A stretch of DNA of 58,206 bases from an uncultured Clostridia bacterium (GTDB lineage: Bacteria > Bacillota > Clostridia > Oscillospirales > Ruminococcaceae). Below are positions 8,351 through 16,816 of the stretch, piece after piece. The first letter of the stretch is position 1. Every line of letters begins with the position of its first letter. Location of the stretch: the NCBI GenBank assembly GCA_947588775.1, contig CANPZQ010000001.1, forward strand, positions 1-58,206, given 5' to 3'. Position numbers and translations under genes: made by a program. The notes under the pieces are model-generated. The model made no database searches and was not told the origin of the DNA. It worked only from the letters and a program-made list of their open reading frames with translations.

Positions 8351-11170
8351 TTAGTCCTCGCCGAGCTTGAGGGCCTTGTTGATGTTAATCTGCTTAATCA
8401 GCCTCGCGATAACGATGAAACCGACGACAAGCATTACAAGGACTATTACATAGAGCTTGATATAGTCGCTTCTCTGGGAAACAACCTTGAAGGGCGGCAC
8501 CTGGTCGGTGACGTTGTAGAGGACCTGGAAGAGCGGGACGAATATATCCGAAGCGATTCCGCCGATTATAATCGAGAGGAAGATTGAAACCCCCGAAACC
8601 AGCAGCTGCTCGTATACAATCATCGAGATGATTTCCCTGAAGGACATACCCATCGCCCTTAAGATACCGAACTGAAGGGTTCTGCCCTTGATTGAGAGTA
8701 TCCAGTAAATAAGGAAGCCGATGAAGCACATCGCCATAATCGTTATGAACCCGAGGGTGAGCGCGCCGTTTACGCCCTGTAAGACGGCGTCGGTTTTCGA
8801 CGCAATAATAAGCTGGGAGGCGACGTCCATTCTCGTCGCGACGATTCCGTTGTCGGTCGCGGCCTGGTAGAACTCGGCGACGTCAGCTTTATCCTCCATC
8901 GAGAGCCAAACCTGATACGGCTCGGTAATCGTCATTATGCTGACGTAGTCGTAGTTTAGGATAATGAAGTCCTGGTAGTCGCCCTGAGAGTTCTTCTCGT
9001 AGGGGTTCATGCTCGGCCAGTAGTCGACAATCGCGACGACGGTCGTTTCAAACCAGTTGTTTCTCGCCCACTTTACCTCAACGACGTCGCCGAGGTTTAC
9101 GCCCTTCTTATCGGCGTAGGAGCGGGAGATAATCGCGCCGTCCTGACATTCGCCGAGAGCGTTGATGTAGTAGTTTATATGGACCGGCAGAAGGTCGGAG
9201 CGGAACCATGCGACCTGGGCGAACTGGTCGGGAATAATCGCCATCGCCACGCAGTCGGTCTGGTTGGAGTCGTTATAGCGCATCTGCACCATGTCGCGCT
9301 TGAATACCGGAGTCGCGAGCTTTACGCCGGGGAGCGTCGAATAACGCTCAAATTCCGGCTCGGTATACTGGGTGGTCGAGGTTTCCTCCCCGGCCTCCTC
9401 GTCGTATACCTTTACCCTGCTTGTTTTCCACGCCTCCTCGATAACCGCGTCCGCGCCGAGGTTATAGCGGATTCTCTCCTCGGTGTTGCGGTTGATGGCG
9501 CGGGCGGTGTTCGCCGAGAAAATTCCGAGAGCGACGGTTAAAATCAGGAATATCATTATGAACTTTTCCCGTCCCGTCGAGGAGCGGCCGATATTGTTTA
9601 AGGAAATATACGCCGCCGGCGACCAGTGCTTTCGGCCGATGTTGTAGACAAGCCTTATGAAGTAGGGGTAGATTCTTACGCATAAAAGTGCCGCGCCGAG
9701 AATAAATACCGTAGAAGCCGCGAACATCAGCGGGTTCATCGTCGAGGAAGTGTCGACGATTCCCTGACGAATAAGGTTGTCGTTGGTGCGGTTATACCAC
9801 CAGAGCCAGAGCACCGGCAGAACGATGCAGATAACGTCGAGGAAGGAGCGCTGCCAGAAGGGCTTTTTCTGCATATGCGCCTTCGACTGCTTATGCGCGA
9901 CGATTGAAACCCGCGAGGCGGGGATAATAGGCACAAGGGTAGTTATGAAGAATACCCCGACCGCCGCAACCGCGTAGCCGAACGCCGTAAGCGAGAGCTT
10001 CGCGTGAAGAGCGGGGCGGTTTACAAATTCCAAAAATCCGTTTGAAACGCCCAAGACGTTGCATAGCCCGAGCCCCACGAACGGCCCGACGAGTGCCGAA
10101 ACCGCGCCGAGAATAAGTGTTTCGTAGGCGTAGATTCTTAGTATCTGCCAAGCCGACGCGCCGCGCGATTTAAGCATCGCGATTTCGTTTCTCTCGGATT
10201 CGATATTGAGCTGAGATACCATAAACAGGTAGAATATCAGCATCAGAATAACCGGAATGTCGAGCATCAGCATTATATACTTGAGCGAAGCCGCTTTCGA
10301 GGCGTATTCCTCAAGGACCTCCTGCGCGGGGACCTCGAAGGTCGTCGCCTCTTCCTTATACTGCTCGAGCTGCGAGGCGAACTGGTTGCGGACATGCTCA
10401 ATAACGTTCATGTCCATGTGCTGATAGTCGATTATGAAGCGGCAGTCGACCTGGTTGAGGTTTACGATGCCGGTGAAGATGATTTCGTCGGTGAGGGTTA
10501 TGAAGTCGGTGAAGAAGGTGTTGTCATAGTTAGAAAGCCCCTCCGACCAGTAGGTGTCGGTTTCGGACGAGGGCTCGAAAACGCCGACAATCTTTATTTT
10601 CAGGGTATCCTCGGTAACTCTGTCGAGAATGTTCTTTACCTCGTAAACCTGATTGGTGACGAGCTGGGTGAGCTGCAAGGCCTTCTCGGTGCAGATTACC
10701 TCGTAAACGCCGTCGGCGTCCTTCTCGGAGCTGAACATTCTTCCCTGAATGATATTGATGTGGTCGCCTATATCCGTCATTCCGCCCAGCTTCACCATCG
10801 CGGGGTCGCCCTCGGTTTCAAAGTTCGTGACGTAAAGGTACGAATCCGAGGTGAACGCCTTATAGGTTTCATAAGGCACGAACAGGTCGTTGAAACGGTT
10901 CGCCGCGCGGGCGTAGACGTTGTTTACGTTGGCACGCTGGTTTTTCGCGCTCGTGCCGCTTACGAGCGTCTTGGAAACGGCGTAAACGCCGGGATATACC
11001 CCTTTTTCCTCCTGATACGCCTGCATATCCTTAATCAGCATTCGCTGTAAGGACGCGTGCATATATATCGGGATTGTACTCGTCATGGCGGTGGCCATGA
11101 TAAATCCGATAAGAAGACAGATTACCATCCATTTGGTATTGCGCATCTTTCGGAGTAGAAGTGTCAACAT
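8351..11170 (-). CDS. Large FtsX/MacB-type ABC permease with two FtsX domains
   Basis: 939 residues. One N-terminal transmembrane helix (about 15-35) is followed by a roughly 250-residue extracytoplasmic domain. Then comes an FtsX core with a helix near 293 and the segment RNEIAMLKSRGASAWQILR, further membrane helices, a second extracytoplasmic domain, and a second FtsX core near the C terminus with GILRAMGMSFREIISM. Two FtsX cores in one chain mean it could serve as a whole permease needing two ATPase subunits. GGAGG lies before the ATG at 11170. It follows the membrane-fusion lipoprotein gene by 40 bp. No ATPase is adjacent; the two MacB-type ATPases at 26.7-28.3 kb are the likely partners (inference). 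Type VII ABC systems transmit force across the membrane or export substrates. Confidence 0.9.
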   Translation of the reverse strand: MLTLLLRKMRNTKWMVICLLIGFIMATAMTSTIPIYMHASLQRMLIKDMQAYQEEKGVYPGVYAVSKTLVSGTSAKNQRANVNNVYARAANRFNDLFVPYETYKAFTSDSYLYVTNFETEGDPAMVKLGGMTDIGDHINIIQGRMFSSEKDADGVYEVICTEKALQLTQLVTNQVYEVKNILDRVTEDTLKIKIVGVFEPSSETDTYWSEGLSNYDNTFFTDFITLTDEIIFTGIVNLNQVDCRFIIDYQHMDMNVIEHVRNQFASQLEQYKEEATTFEVPAQEVLEEYASKAASLKYIMLMLDIPVILMLIFYLFMVSQLNIESERNEIAMLKSRGASAWQILRIYAYETLILGAVSALVGPFVGLGLCNVLGVSNGFLEFVNRPALHAKLSLTAFGYAVAAVGVFFITTLVPIIPASRVSIVAHKQSKAHMQKKPFWQRSFLDVICIVLPVLWLWWYNRTNDNLIRQGIVDTSSTMNPLMFAASTVFILGAALLCVRIYPYFIRLVYNIGRKHWSPAAYISLNNIGRSSTGREKFIMIFLILTVALGIFSANTARAINRNTEERIRYNLGADAVIEEAWKTSRVKVYDEEAGEETSTTQYTEPEFERYSTLPGVKLATPVFKRDMVQMRYNDSNQTDCVAMAIIPDQFAQVAWFRSDLLPVHINYYINALGECQDGAIISRSYADKKGVNLGDVVEVKWARNNWFETTVVAIVDYWPSMNPYEKNSQGDYQDFIILNYDYVSIMTITEPYQVWLSMEDKADVAEFYQAATDNGIVATRMDVASQLIIASKTDAVLQGVNGALTLGFITIMAMCFIGFLIYWILSIKGRTLQFGILRAMGMSFREIISMIVYEQLLVSGVSIFLSIIIGGIASDIFVPLFQVLYNVTDQVPPFKVVSQRSDYIKLYVIVLVMLVVGFIVIARLIKQININKALKLGED

Positions 11171-11210
11171 CGTGATTCCTCCATGCTGTTAAATTCCGCA
11201 AAACGCGCTT

Positions 11211-12260
11211 CTATCTGATTATTACCTCGTCGCCGGGTTCAAGTCCCGAGGTTATCTCGACGAGCGAGCCGCTCTGAAGTCCCAAAGAAACGTTTACCGG
11301 CACGCGCTCGTTGTCTTTGAACACATATACGCAGTCCACGCCGTTGACCTTCTTAACGAGGTTCGCCGAAATAACGATTACGTTTTCGCGCTTGTCAAGA
11401 ACGAGTATAGTATCGGCGATATTTCCGACCGCCGAGCTCTCGGGAATCAGGTCGTTGAACTTAACGATAATATCCTCCGACTGCTCGCCCAAAACCTCCT
11501 CGCCGTTCGCGTCAACCTTTGCGGCCTCGGTGGCTTCGTCCCACTGAAGTCCCGACTTGTTGCGGACGATTGTTCCGTCGTAGTATTCGCCCTCGTAGCG
11601 AATAGAAATCGGGCGGCCGATCATGAACTGGTCGTTGTCGTTAGACGGGTCGATTTTTATATACAAATCGGTGATGTCGATAATCGTGACGATTGTTTCG
11701 CCGGCGTTAATCCAGTCGCCGGGGGAGCAGGTTCTTACATAGGAAACCGTTCCGCCGACCTCGGCGTAAATCTTCGCGGCCTCCTTGTCGGCATAGAGCT
11801 TATCCAAATCGTTCTGCATAAGCTGAACGTCCAAAAGCTCCTTTTGCTTGACGGTTTCGGACTCGTGCTTTTCGACTGCGATGTCGTATTCGAGCTGCTC
11901 GCGCAAAAGCTCAAGCTCGCCACGCTCAAGCTGCTTGTCGAGCTCGTAGGTGTCGTATTCGGCCAAAAGCTGGCCCTGCTCCACAACGTCGCCCGCGGAA
12001 ACGTATACCGCCTTGATGTTTCCGCCGACGTCGGAGAACCTCGCGTTGTACTCGGTTCCCGAGGCGATGTTGCCGGGGGTGAGAATCTGCTTCGTGATGT
12101 CCTTAAGCTCCGCTGTCGTCGTCGTATAGGATACCTCGCTCGCCTTTACTACCGGAGGCTCTAAAAGCTCCTCCTCCTTCGGCAGGAAATAGCACCCCGT
12201 TAGCGACGACATCGCTAAAATTGCCGCGCTTAGTATGGATATTGTCTTTGACGGTTTCAT
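11211..12260 (-). CDS. Membrane-fusion (RND/MacA-type) adaptor lipoprotein
   Basis: 349 residues with a lipoprotein signal (LTGC, lipid Cys 23). A HlyD-like core follows: first lipoyl/barrel strands with GNIKAVYVSAGDVVEQGQ, a coiled-coil hairpin (about 110-160, rich in Leu, Glu and Gln), second lipoyl half with GGTVSYVRTCSPGDWINAG, then beta-barrel and C-terminal domains ending in SGLEPGDEVIIR. This is the MacA/YknX family that docks on FtsX-type permeases at the outer face of the membrane. AGGAGG precedes the ATG. It is encoded just before the FtsX gene and should form a complex with it. Confidence 0.92.
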   Translation of the reverse strand: MKPSKTISILSAAILAMSSLTGCYFLPKEEELLEPPVVKASEVSYTTTTAELKDITKQILTPGNIASGTEYNARFSDVGGNIKAVYVSAGDVVEQGQLLAEYDTYELDKQLERGELELLREQLEYDIAVEKHESETVKQKELLDVQLMQNDLDKLYADKEAAKIYAEVGGTVSYVRTCSPGDWINAGETIVTIIDITDLYIKIDPSNDNDQFMIGRPISIRYEGEYYDGTIVRNKSGLQWDEATEAAKVDANGEEVLGEQSEDIIVKFNDLIPESSAVGNIADTILVLDKRENVIVISANLVKKVNGVDCVYVFKDNERVPVNVSLGLQSGSLVEITSGLEPGDEVIIR

Positions 12261-12371
12261 AATGTTCCTCCTGATGGGTTTTTATTGCAATCAGACCTCG
12301 CCCCGAAGCCGCGGCTTAGTCAGAGGTGTATGCGAAAATATATAAACGGCAAGTAATACCCTTCGGATATA

Positions 12372-13934
12372 TTACCGATTGTATTCGATTTTATCCTTTG
12401 TGACGACAAAGGAGTTGTTGTAAAAGCTCACCCAGAGCGTCGCGGGGGTATAGCTCCCCGATGCGGAATATTCGCCCGTCCATGCCGAGCAAAAGCTCCA
12501 TGCCGCTCCGTCGCGCGCCGCCAAAAGGGGCTGCGGGAGGGTCGAAGCCTCGCTAAGGGCAATCGGCTTGCTTTCGGAAATCTCCCGCGCGGCCGCCATA
12601 AGGCTTATGCCGCTGCCGAGGGATTCGCCCTCGTTAAGATATACGTCGAGGGAAATTATGTCGCACATTTCGTCGCCGACGTACCATTCGGGGCTCTGGC
12701 CGTTCCATATCCAAATCAGATTGTCGAGGCCGTGGTAGAGGGTCATCCTCTCAAAAATCAACTTGTATATCCAAAGATAGCTTTCCGCGCTCTTCGACCA
12801 CCAGAACTGACCGCCCGAGGCTTCGGGGAGGGGCCGGAAAAGAACCGGGATTCCCTCGTCCCTAAGACGCTTTAAAGCGTCGGCAGCTCTGTCGATTCCG
12901 TCAATCAGCGCGAGGGTTTCCGCCCCGATTGCGCCGTCGCCGTAGCGGAGCGCGAGGGCCTCGCCCTCCATAGTCGCGATGTCGAGGCTTGTTACCGCTT
13001 TTTCGGCGTCGAAGGCGGTTTTTTCGGCGTATACCGAGCCGTTTTGCGTCCAGTTCCAGACGTAGCCGACGATTCCGCCCGACTTCGCCCACTCGATTGC
13101 AAGCTCGACGTCGCCGCTGTCCGCGCCGGCCGAGTAGCCCATCAGCTCCCCGAACCGAATCGCGGGATATTTCCCCGTTAAATAATAAATTTCGTCAAGC
13201 TCGGCGTTTGTTCCCTGCGAGGCTTGCTGCCCGCTGAGAATTTTTTTGCCGTAATTGCTTAAAATATATTCGTAAAGCTCCCGTGCCTCCAAAGACGGCT
13301 CCTTTGTGCAGAGAGCCGCGTCCTCGGGGAGCGCGAAATCCGCATGCGGCTCGCCGTCCTCGATTAAAACGCAGTCGAGGTCGACCGGCGCAGTCATGTC
13401 CGAAAAGCCAAGCTCGCATGTCCCCGCCGGGAGAAAAACGTTTTCAAACCGAAGGCTCTCAAAGCCCTGCCCCGAAAGGGCAAAGCACCCGTATTCGAGG
13501 CCGCCGATGTAAAGCTTCCCCGAAGCGGGCTCGTCGGAGGCCGCCCGAAGGGTCAGCGAATAGTGCTGCGGCGACGGAACGTCAAGAACGAAGGATACGC
13601 CCGAATCGCCGTATGCGCCCGAAATGTACCCCGCGCCGGAATAACCCTCGCGGAGGTCGGCCGCCTGCCCGCCGGCGGCGGTATGCTCGAGCTCAATCAG
13701 AAGCTCAAAATCCTCGGAAACGCACTCGGGGAGCGAAATTTCCTGTTCGGAATATTTCGGCGGCTCGGGCGTCGGCGGAGGCGGAGGCGTTGTTTCGGGC
13801 GGAAGCGTTTCGGGAAGGCTCTGGGTAAAGAACGAAATCCCCTGCGTTTGGCCCGGCTGCGGCTCCGGTGCGGCCTGAGAGCAAGCCGCGAGGAGAATCG
13901 CCGCGCCGATCAGCATAGCGGTCAGTCTGTACAT
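12372..13934 (-). CDS. GH26-family glycoside hydrolase lipoprotein with N-terminal CBM-like domain
   Basis: 520 residues from an ATG at 13934 (GGAG 7 bases upstream). The signal ends in LAAC (lipid Cys 18), followed by a Pro/Thr-rich linker, a beta-sandwich resembling CBM35 (about 75-200) and a GH26 (beta/alpha)8 barrel. The barrel shows GKKILSGQQ, YPAIRFGE, a predicted acid/base Glu371 in LFRPLPEASGG and a predicted nucleophile Glu462 in PIALSEAS. GH26 enzymes are mostly beta-mannanases. The residue before the acid/base Glu is usually His (RPLHE); here it is Pro, which may change activity. A 738-bp gap with repeats separates it from the permease gene upstream, so it may have its own promoter. 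It points to mannan or a related glycan as the substrate of this locus. Confidence 0.85.
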   Translation of the reverse strand: MYRLTAMLIGAAILLAACSQAAPEPQPGQTQGISFFTQSLPETLPPETTPPPPPTPEPPKYSEQEISLPECVSEDFELLIELEHTAAGGQAADLREGYSGAGYISGAYGDSGVSFVLDVPSPQHYSLTLRAASDEPASGKLYIGGLEYGCFALSGQGFESLRFENVFLPAGTCELGFSDMTAPVDLDCVLIEDGEPHADFALPEDAALCTKEPSLEARELYEYILSNYGKKILSGQQASQGTNAELDEIYYLTGKYPAIRFGELMGYSAGADSGDVELAIEWAKSGGIVGYVWNWTQNGSVYAEKTAFDAEKAVTSLDIATMEGEALALRYGDGAIGAETLALIDGIDRAADALKRLRDEGIPVLFRPLPEASGGQFWWSKSAESYLWIYKLIFERMTLYHGLDNLIWIWNGQSPEWYVGDEMCDIISLDVYLNEGESLGSGISLMAAAREISESKPIALSEASTLPQPLLAARDGAAWSFCSAWTGEYSASGSYTPATLWVSFYNNSFVVTKDKIEYNR

Positions 13935-13994
13935 GATTTTCTCCGTTGTTGATTTATTCAAGGTGCGGAAAAGAAAAATTCAAAAGTTTTCGTC

Positions 13995-14059
13995 AACCTT
14001 TTTTCAAAAGGTTGCGGGGTCAAGGGGCGGAGCCCCTTGTCGCGGCCCGCAGGCCGCGA
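13995..14059. repeat. Cluster of three GC-rich hairpins
   Basis: Three perfect short hairpins lie in a row: AACCTTTT/AAAAGGTT (13995-14013), CAAGGGGC/GCCCCTTG (14021-14039) and TCGCGGCC/GGCCGCGA (14040-14059). The last resembles a hairpin inside the element at 38826-38914. Confidence 0.6.
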
Positions 14060-14301
14060 AATCTCTCATACTCCCCAAAGCGCAGGAGGGGGAGCCAAGA
14101 AATCAGTCCGGCGGACTGTTTTTGCGGGGGAACCCTCGCCTACGACAGCGGAACAAAACTCTTTGAGGACGAGCGGTCGGTCATTTATGACCGCGAAGTC
14201 CGAAAAGCAAGTTTTGTCGCCGGCGTTGGTTTCCACAACAAAGAAGGCTCTTTTACCCATGCTTGTTCGTTTTGCGAAGCCCGGGTTGAGGCACTTTGTC
14301 A

Positions 14302-14390
14302 GGGGGCGCGGGGACGGAGCGGGAACAAATCGCTAAGGTGGGAGGGCGGGCGGGTGGGGCCAACCCAACCAGCGCAGTCCCCGCGCCCCC
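14302..14390 (+). repeat. G-tract hairpin repeat, copy 4
   Basis: A 14-bp perfect stem, GGGGGCGCGGGGAC (14302-14315) with 14377-14390. The loop carries GGGAGGGCGGGCGGGTGGGG. Confidence 0.8.
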
Positions 14391-14402
14391 ATTCGCGACG
14401 AA

Positions 14403-14440
14403 CCCGTCCCCCGAAGCCCAACGGGCTGAGCGGGGATGGG
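14403..14440 (+). repeat. Short GC-rich palindromic repeat, copy 2
   Basis: CCCGTCCCCCGAAGCCC and GGGCTGAGCGGGGATGGG form imperfect arms. It matches the reverse complement of 5602-5644 and lies 12 bp after a G-tract hairpin. Confidence 0.6.
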
Positions 14441-14672
14441 TGAGGAACGAATCCGGTAAGAGCCGCAGAGTTCAGAAGTCAGAAAACAGACGGAAAGAGC
14501 CCGAAAATACCCGAAATTCGGTACCCGCCCCGCCATCTCCCCTCATTCATCCCAAATCCCCCATTCCCCGATTTACTCTCAACAGCCCGCCGCCCGATTT
14601 TGCAGGCGGCAGGCCGTGAGCGTTGATTTTTTGCCGAATTCCGGCTCAAATACAAAACTTTCGGATTTCAGA

Positions 14673-15809
14673 TTACATACCTGTAAGTCCGGAACGCGCA
14701 AGACCCTCGGTGAAGTATTTCTGCAAGAATATGTACATCACGAGTATCGGCGCAATCGTCAGCAAGCACCCGGATTCGAGCCAGACTATCTTCTTTCTCG
14801 TGCCGACCTGAGCACCCGCGAACAGCTGCTGGTCGAGGTTGCCCGAAAGCTTCTGCAGCGCGAGCGAAACCGTGTTGTTGTTGAGGAAGAAGGTCGAGGA
14901 AATGTAGTAGTCGTTCCAGTACCAGACTATCGCGAAGAGGAATACGGTGAGGAAGGACGACGAAGCGTTCGGCACCATAATCCTGATGAACGTCTTGAGC
15001 GGACCGCAGCCGTCGAGATAGGCGGCGTCCTCAAGCTCAATCGGAAGTCCGCGGAAGAACTGGCGGAAGATGAAGATGAACAGTCCCGATTTGATGCCGT
15101 TCGCAAAGAGCGCGGGCCAGTACATTACTATCGGGTTGTCAATCAGGGAGGCGTACAGAGCCCCGGTCGGGGTGCCGTTCGCGTCGGTAATCGCCTTGAT
15201 GTTCGCTCCGAGGAAGGTCGTCATTCCGAGCTTGGAGCAGAGCTTTACAATTCCGGCTCCCTGGAAGAACGCCCACTGGAGATAGAGCGGGATAACCGTA
15301 ATCTGCGGCGGAACGATAATCTGCATGATTACCACCGCGAAGCAGATGCCCTTGCCCTTGAAGTTGAATCTCGCAAGGCCGTAGCCGGTGAGGGCGCAGG
15401 TTATAACCGAGAACAGCGAGCAGACGAGGTTGATTTTCAGCGTGTTGATTAACGCCTCGTCGAATTTCATGATTCCCCATACGTCCGCCATGTTTGAAAT
15501 CGTAAGGCTCTTCGGAATCCAGATAATCGACGGGTCGGTCATCTGGACGTTCGGCCTGAAGGCCGTCGAGAACATGTAGATGAGCGGATAGAGTATGACG
15601 AAGCAGAGCCCGAAGAGAATCAGGAACCTGAAGAAGGGCCAAACCTTCGAGAGAATCGCCTTTCTTCTCAAATAGGCGGTGTGCTCGGGGGATATTATGC
15701 GCTCGTCGAGGGTTCCCGCCTTTTTCGCGGCCTTATAGGCCTTGGCGCGCTCCTTTAAAGCCTTCTGGCGTTCGCGTTCAAATTGCTTTTCTTCTTTTGC
15801 AGTTGCCAT
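14673..15809 (-). CDS. Carbohydrate ABC permease, MalG type
   Basis: 378 residues. A charged N-terminal tail of about 70 residues rich in Lys, Glu and Arg is unusually long for the family. Six membrane helices follow, with the EAA-type coupling loop LEDAAYLDGCGPLKTFIRIM near residue 290, which docks an ATPase subunit. It is the second permease of a MalF/MalG pair with the gene just upstream (14-bp gap, GGGAGGG before the ATG). Such pairs import sugars or oligosaccharides with a lipid-anchored binding protein and an MsmX/MalK-type ATPase. No such ATPase is in the window. Confidence 0.92.
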   Translation of the reverse strand: MATAKEEKQFERERQKALKERAKAYKAAKKAGTLDERIISPEHTAYLRRKAILSKVWPFFRFLILFGLCFVILYPLIYMFSTAFRPNVQMTDPSIIWIPKSLTISNMADVWGIMKFDEALINTLKINLVCSLFSVITCALTGYGLARFNFKGKGICFAVVIMQIIVPPQITVIPLYLQWAFFQGAGIVKLCSKLGMTTFLGANIKAITDANGTPTGALYASLIDNPIVMYWPALFANGIKSGLFIFIFRQFFRGLPIELEDAAYLDGCGPLKTFIRIMVPNASSSFLTVFLFAIVWYWNDYYISSTFFLNNNTVSLALQKLSGNLDQQLFAGAQVGTRKKIVWLESGCLLTIAPILVMYIFLQKYFTEGLARSGLTGM

Positions 15810-15823
15810 TCAATATCCCTCCC

Positions 15824-16816
15824 TTACACTTCGTAGTAAACGAATTTGTTGAGTATCGGCAAGACGATTGCGAGCGCGGCGATTACTATGATGAAGTAGG
15901 ACCACGCCATGGCTGCCGAATAGCCGTGCTCCCAGCCCGACGCCTTCTGTAAAACGAGCGTCATAACTCCGTTGGCGGGGTCGATGAAGGAGTCAACGAT
16001 GGTGTAGATGAGGTTGGTGACTATCATCGGGGAGATGTAGGGAATCGTAATCTTCCAGAAGAACTCCCACGCCGTTGCTCCCTCAATCGAGGCGGCCTCC
16101 TTTGCGGAATAGGGGATATTCTGCAGGGCCGAGAGGAAGATTATAATCTGGATACCGGAATCCCATACGAGGTTGAATACGTTCGACGTAATCGTCGAGA
16201 GCATGTCTGTTACCTTGTCGCTGATGTTGTAAACGCCGAGGAAGTTCATAAGTGCTCCCGTCATATCCGTTTCAAACATCGTCGAGAATTGCTCCGCGCC
16301 TCCCGAGTAGCCCGAGGTGTCCATATCGCCGTTTATAATCGAGATAACCGGACCGGTGGCGATTATAACCGGGAGGAAGAATACCGCGCGGGCGAAGGTT
16401 CTGCCCTTGAACTTCTGGTTTAAGATTACCGCGATGAAGATTGAGAATACGATAATCAGCGGGGTCTGCCAGAGGGTGTCCCTTAGAACCGCAAGAAGGG
16501 CTTCGGTATACTCGGTGTCCTCTCTGAACGCGCGAATGTAGTTGTTGATGCCGACAAACTTTGTTCCCATATAGCCGAGGTTTACCTGGGTTTCGTTTAA
16601 CGAATACCAGAGGGAAACGGCGAGCGGCCTCAGGAAGAAGTAAATCGTACCGATAATCCAGATGGCAAGGAAGCCGTAGGCGTAAAGTGCCTTGCGCTTT
16701 TCATAGGCAATCCTCAGACCCTTGGGCTGCTTTTGTTTTGGAGCCTTCGGCGTCTTGGGAGCCTTTTCGGGCTTTACCTTTACCTCCTTGACGGCGGTGT
16801 TAGTTGAATCTGCCAT
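15824..16816 (-). CDS. Carbohydrate ABC permease, MalF type
   Basis: 330 residues. A Lys/Pro-rich cytoplasmic tail of about 45 residues comes first, then six membrane helices. The coupling loop reads KEAASIEGATAWEFFWKI near residue 255, an intact EAA motif. Its ATG overlaps the stop of the DUF5696 gene (TAATG, 1 bp), with AAAGGAGG upstream, so its translation is coupled to that gene. Its partner is the MalG-type gene downstream. The coupling to DUF5696 suggests that this second permease pair works with DUF5696. Confidence 0.93.
   Translation of the reverse strand: MADSTNTAVKEVKVKPEKAPKTPKAPKQKQPKGLRIAYEKRKALYAYGFLAIWIIGTIYFFLRPLAVSLWYSLNETQVNLGYMGTKFVGINNYIRAFREDTEYTEALLAVLRDTLWQTPLIIVFSIFIAVILNQKFKGRTFARAVFFLPVIIATGPVISIINGDMDTSGYSGGAEQFSTMFETDMTGALMNFLGVYNISDKVTDMLSTITSNVFNLVWDSGIQIIIFLSALQNIPYSAKEAASIEGATAWEFFWKITIPYISPMIVTNLIYTIVDSFIDPANGVMTLVLQKASGWEHGYSAAMAWSYFIIVIAALAIVLPILNKFVYYEV

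Larger units (their letters stand above)
14060..14672. other. Non-coding gap with repeats inside the large minus-strand locus
   Basis: No supported gene. Besides a G-tract hairpin copy (14302-14390) and a short palindrome (14403-14440) it has a small hairpin CGGTCAT/ATGACCG near 14175 and a GC-rich stem near 14588-14615. Overlapping open frames across 14041-14340 lack ribosome-binding sites and known domains. Confidence 0.6.

Noticed and set aside
14060..14340. A possible gene between the GH26 and permease genes
   Set aside because: Three overlapping frames of similar length exist, none with a ribosome-binding site or a protein-like composition.
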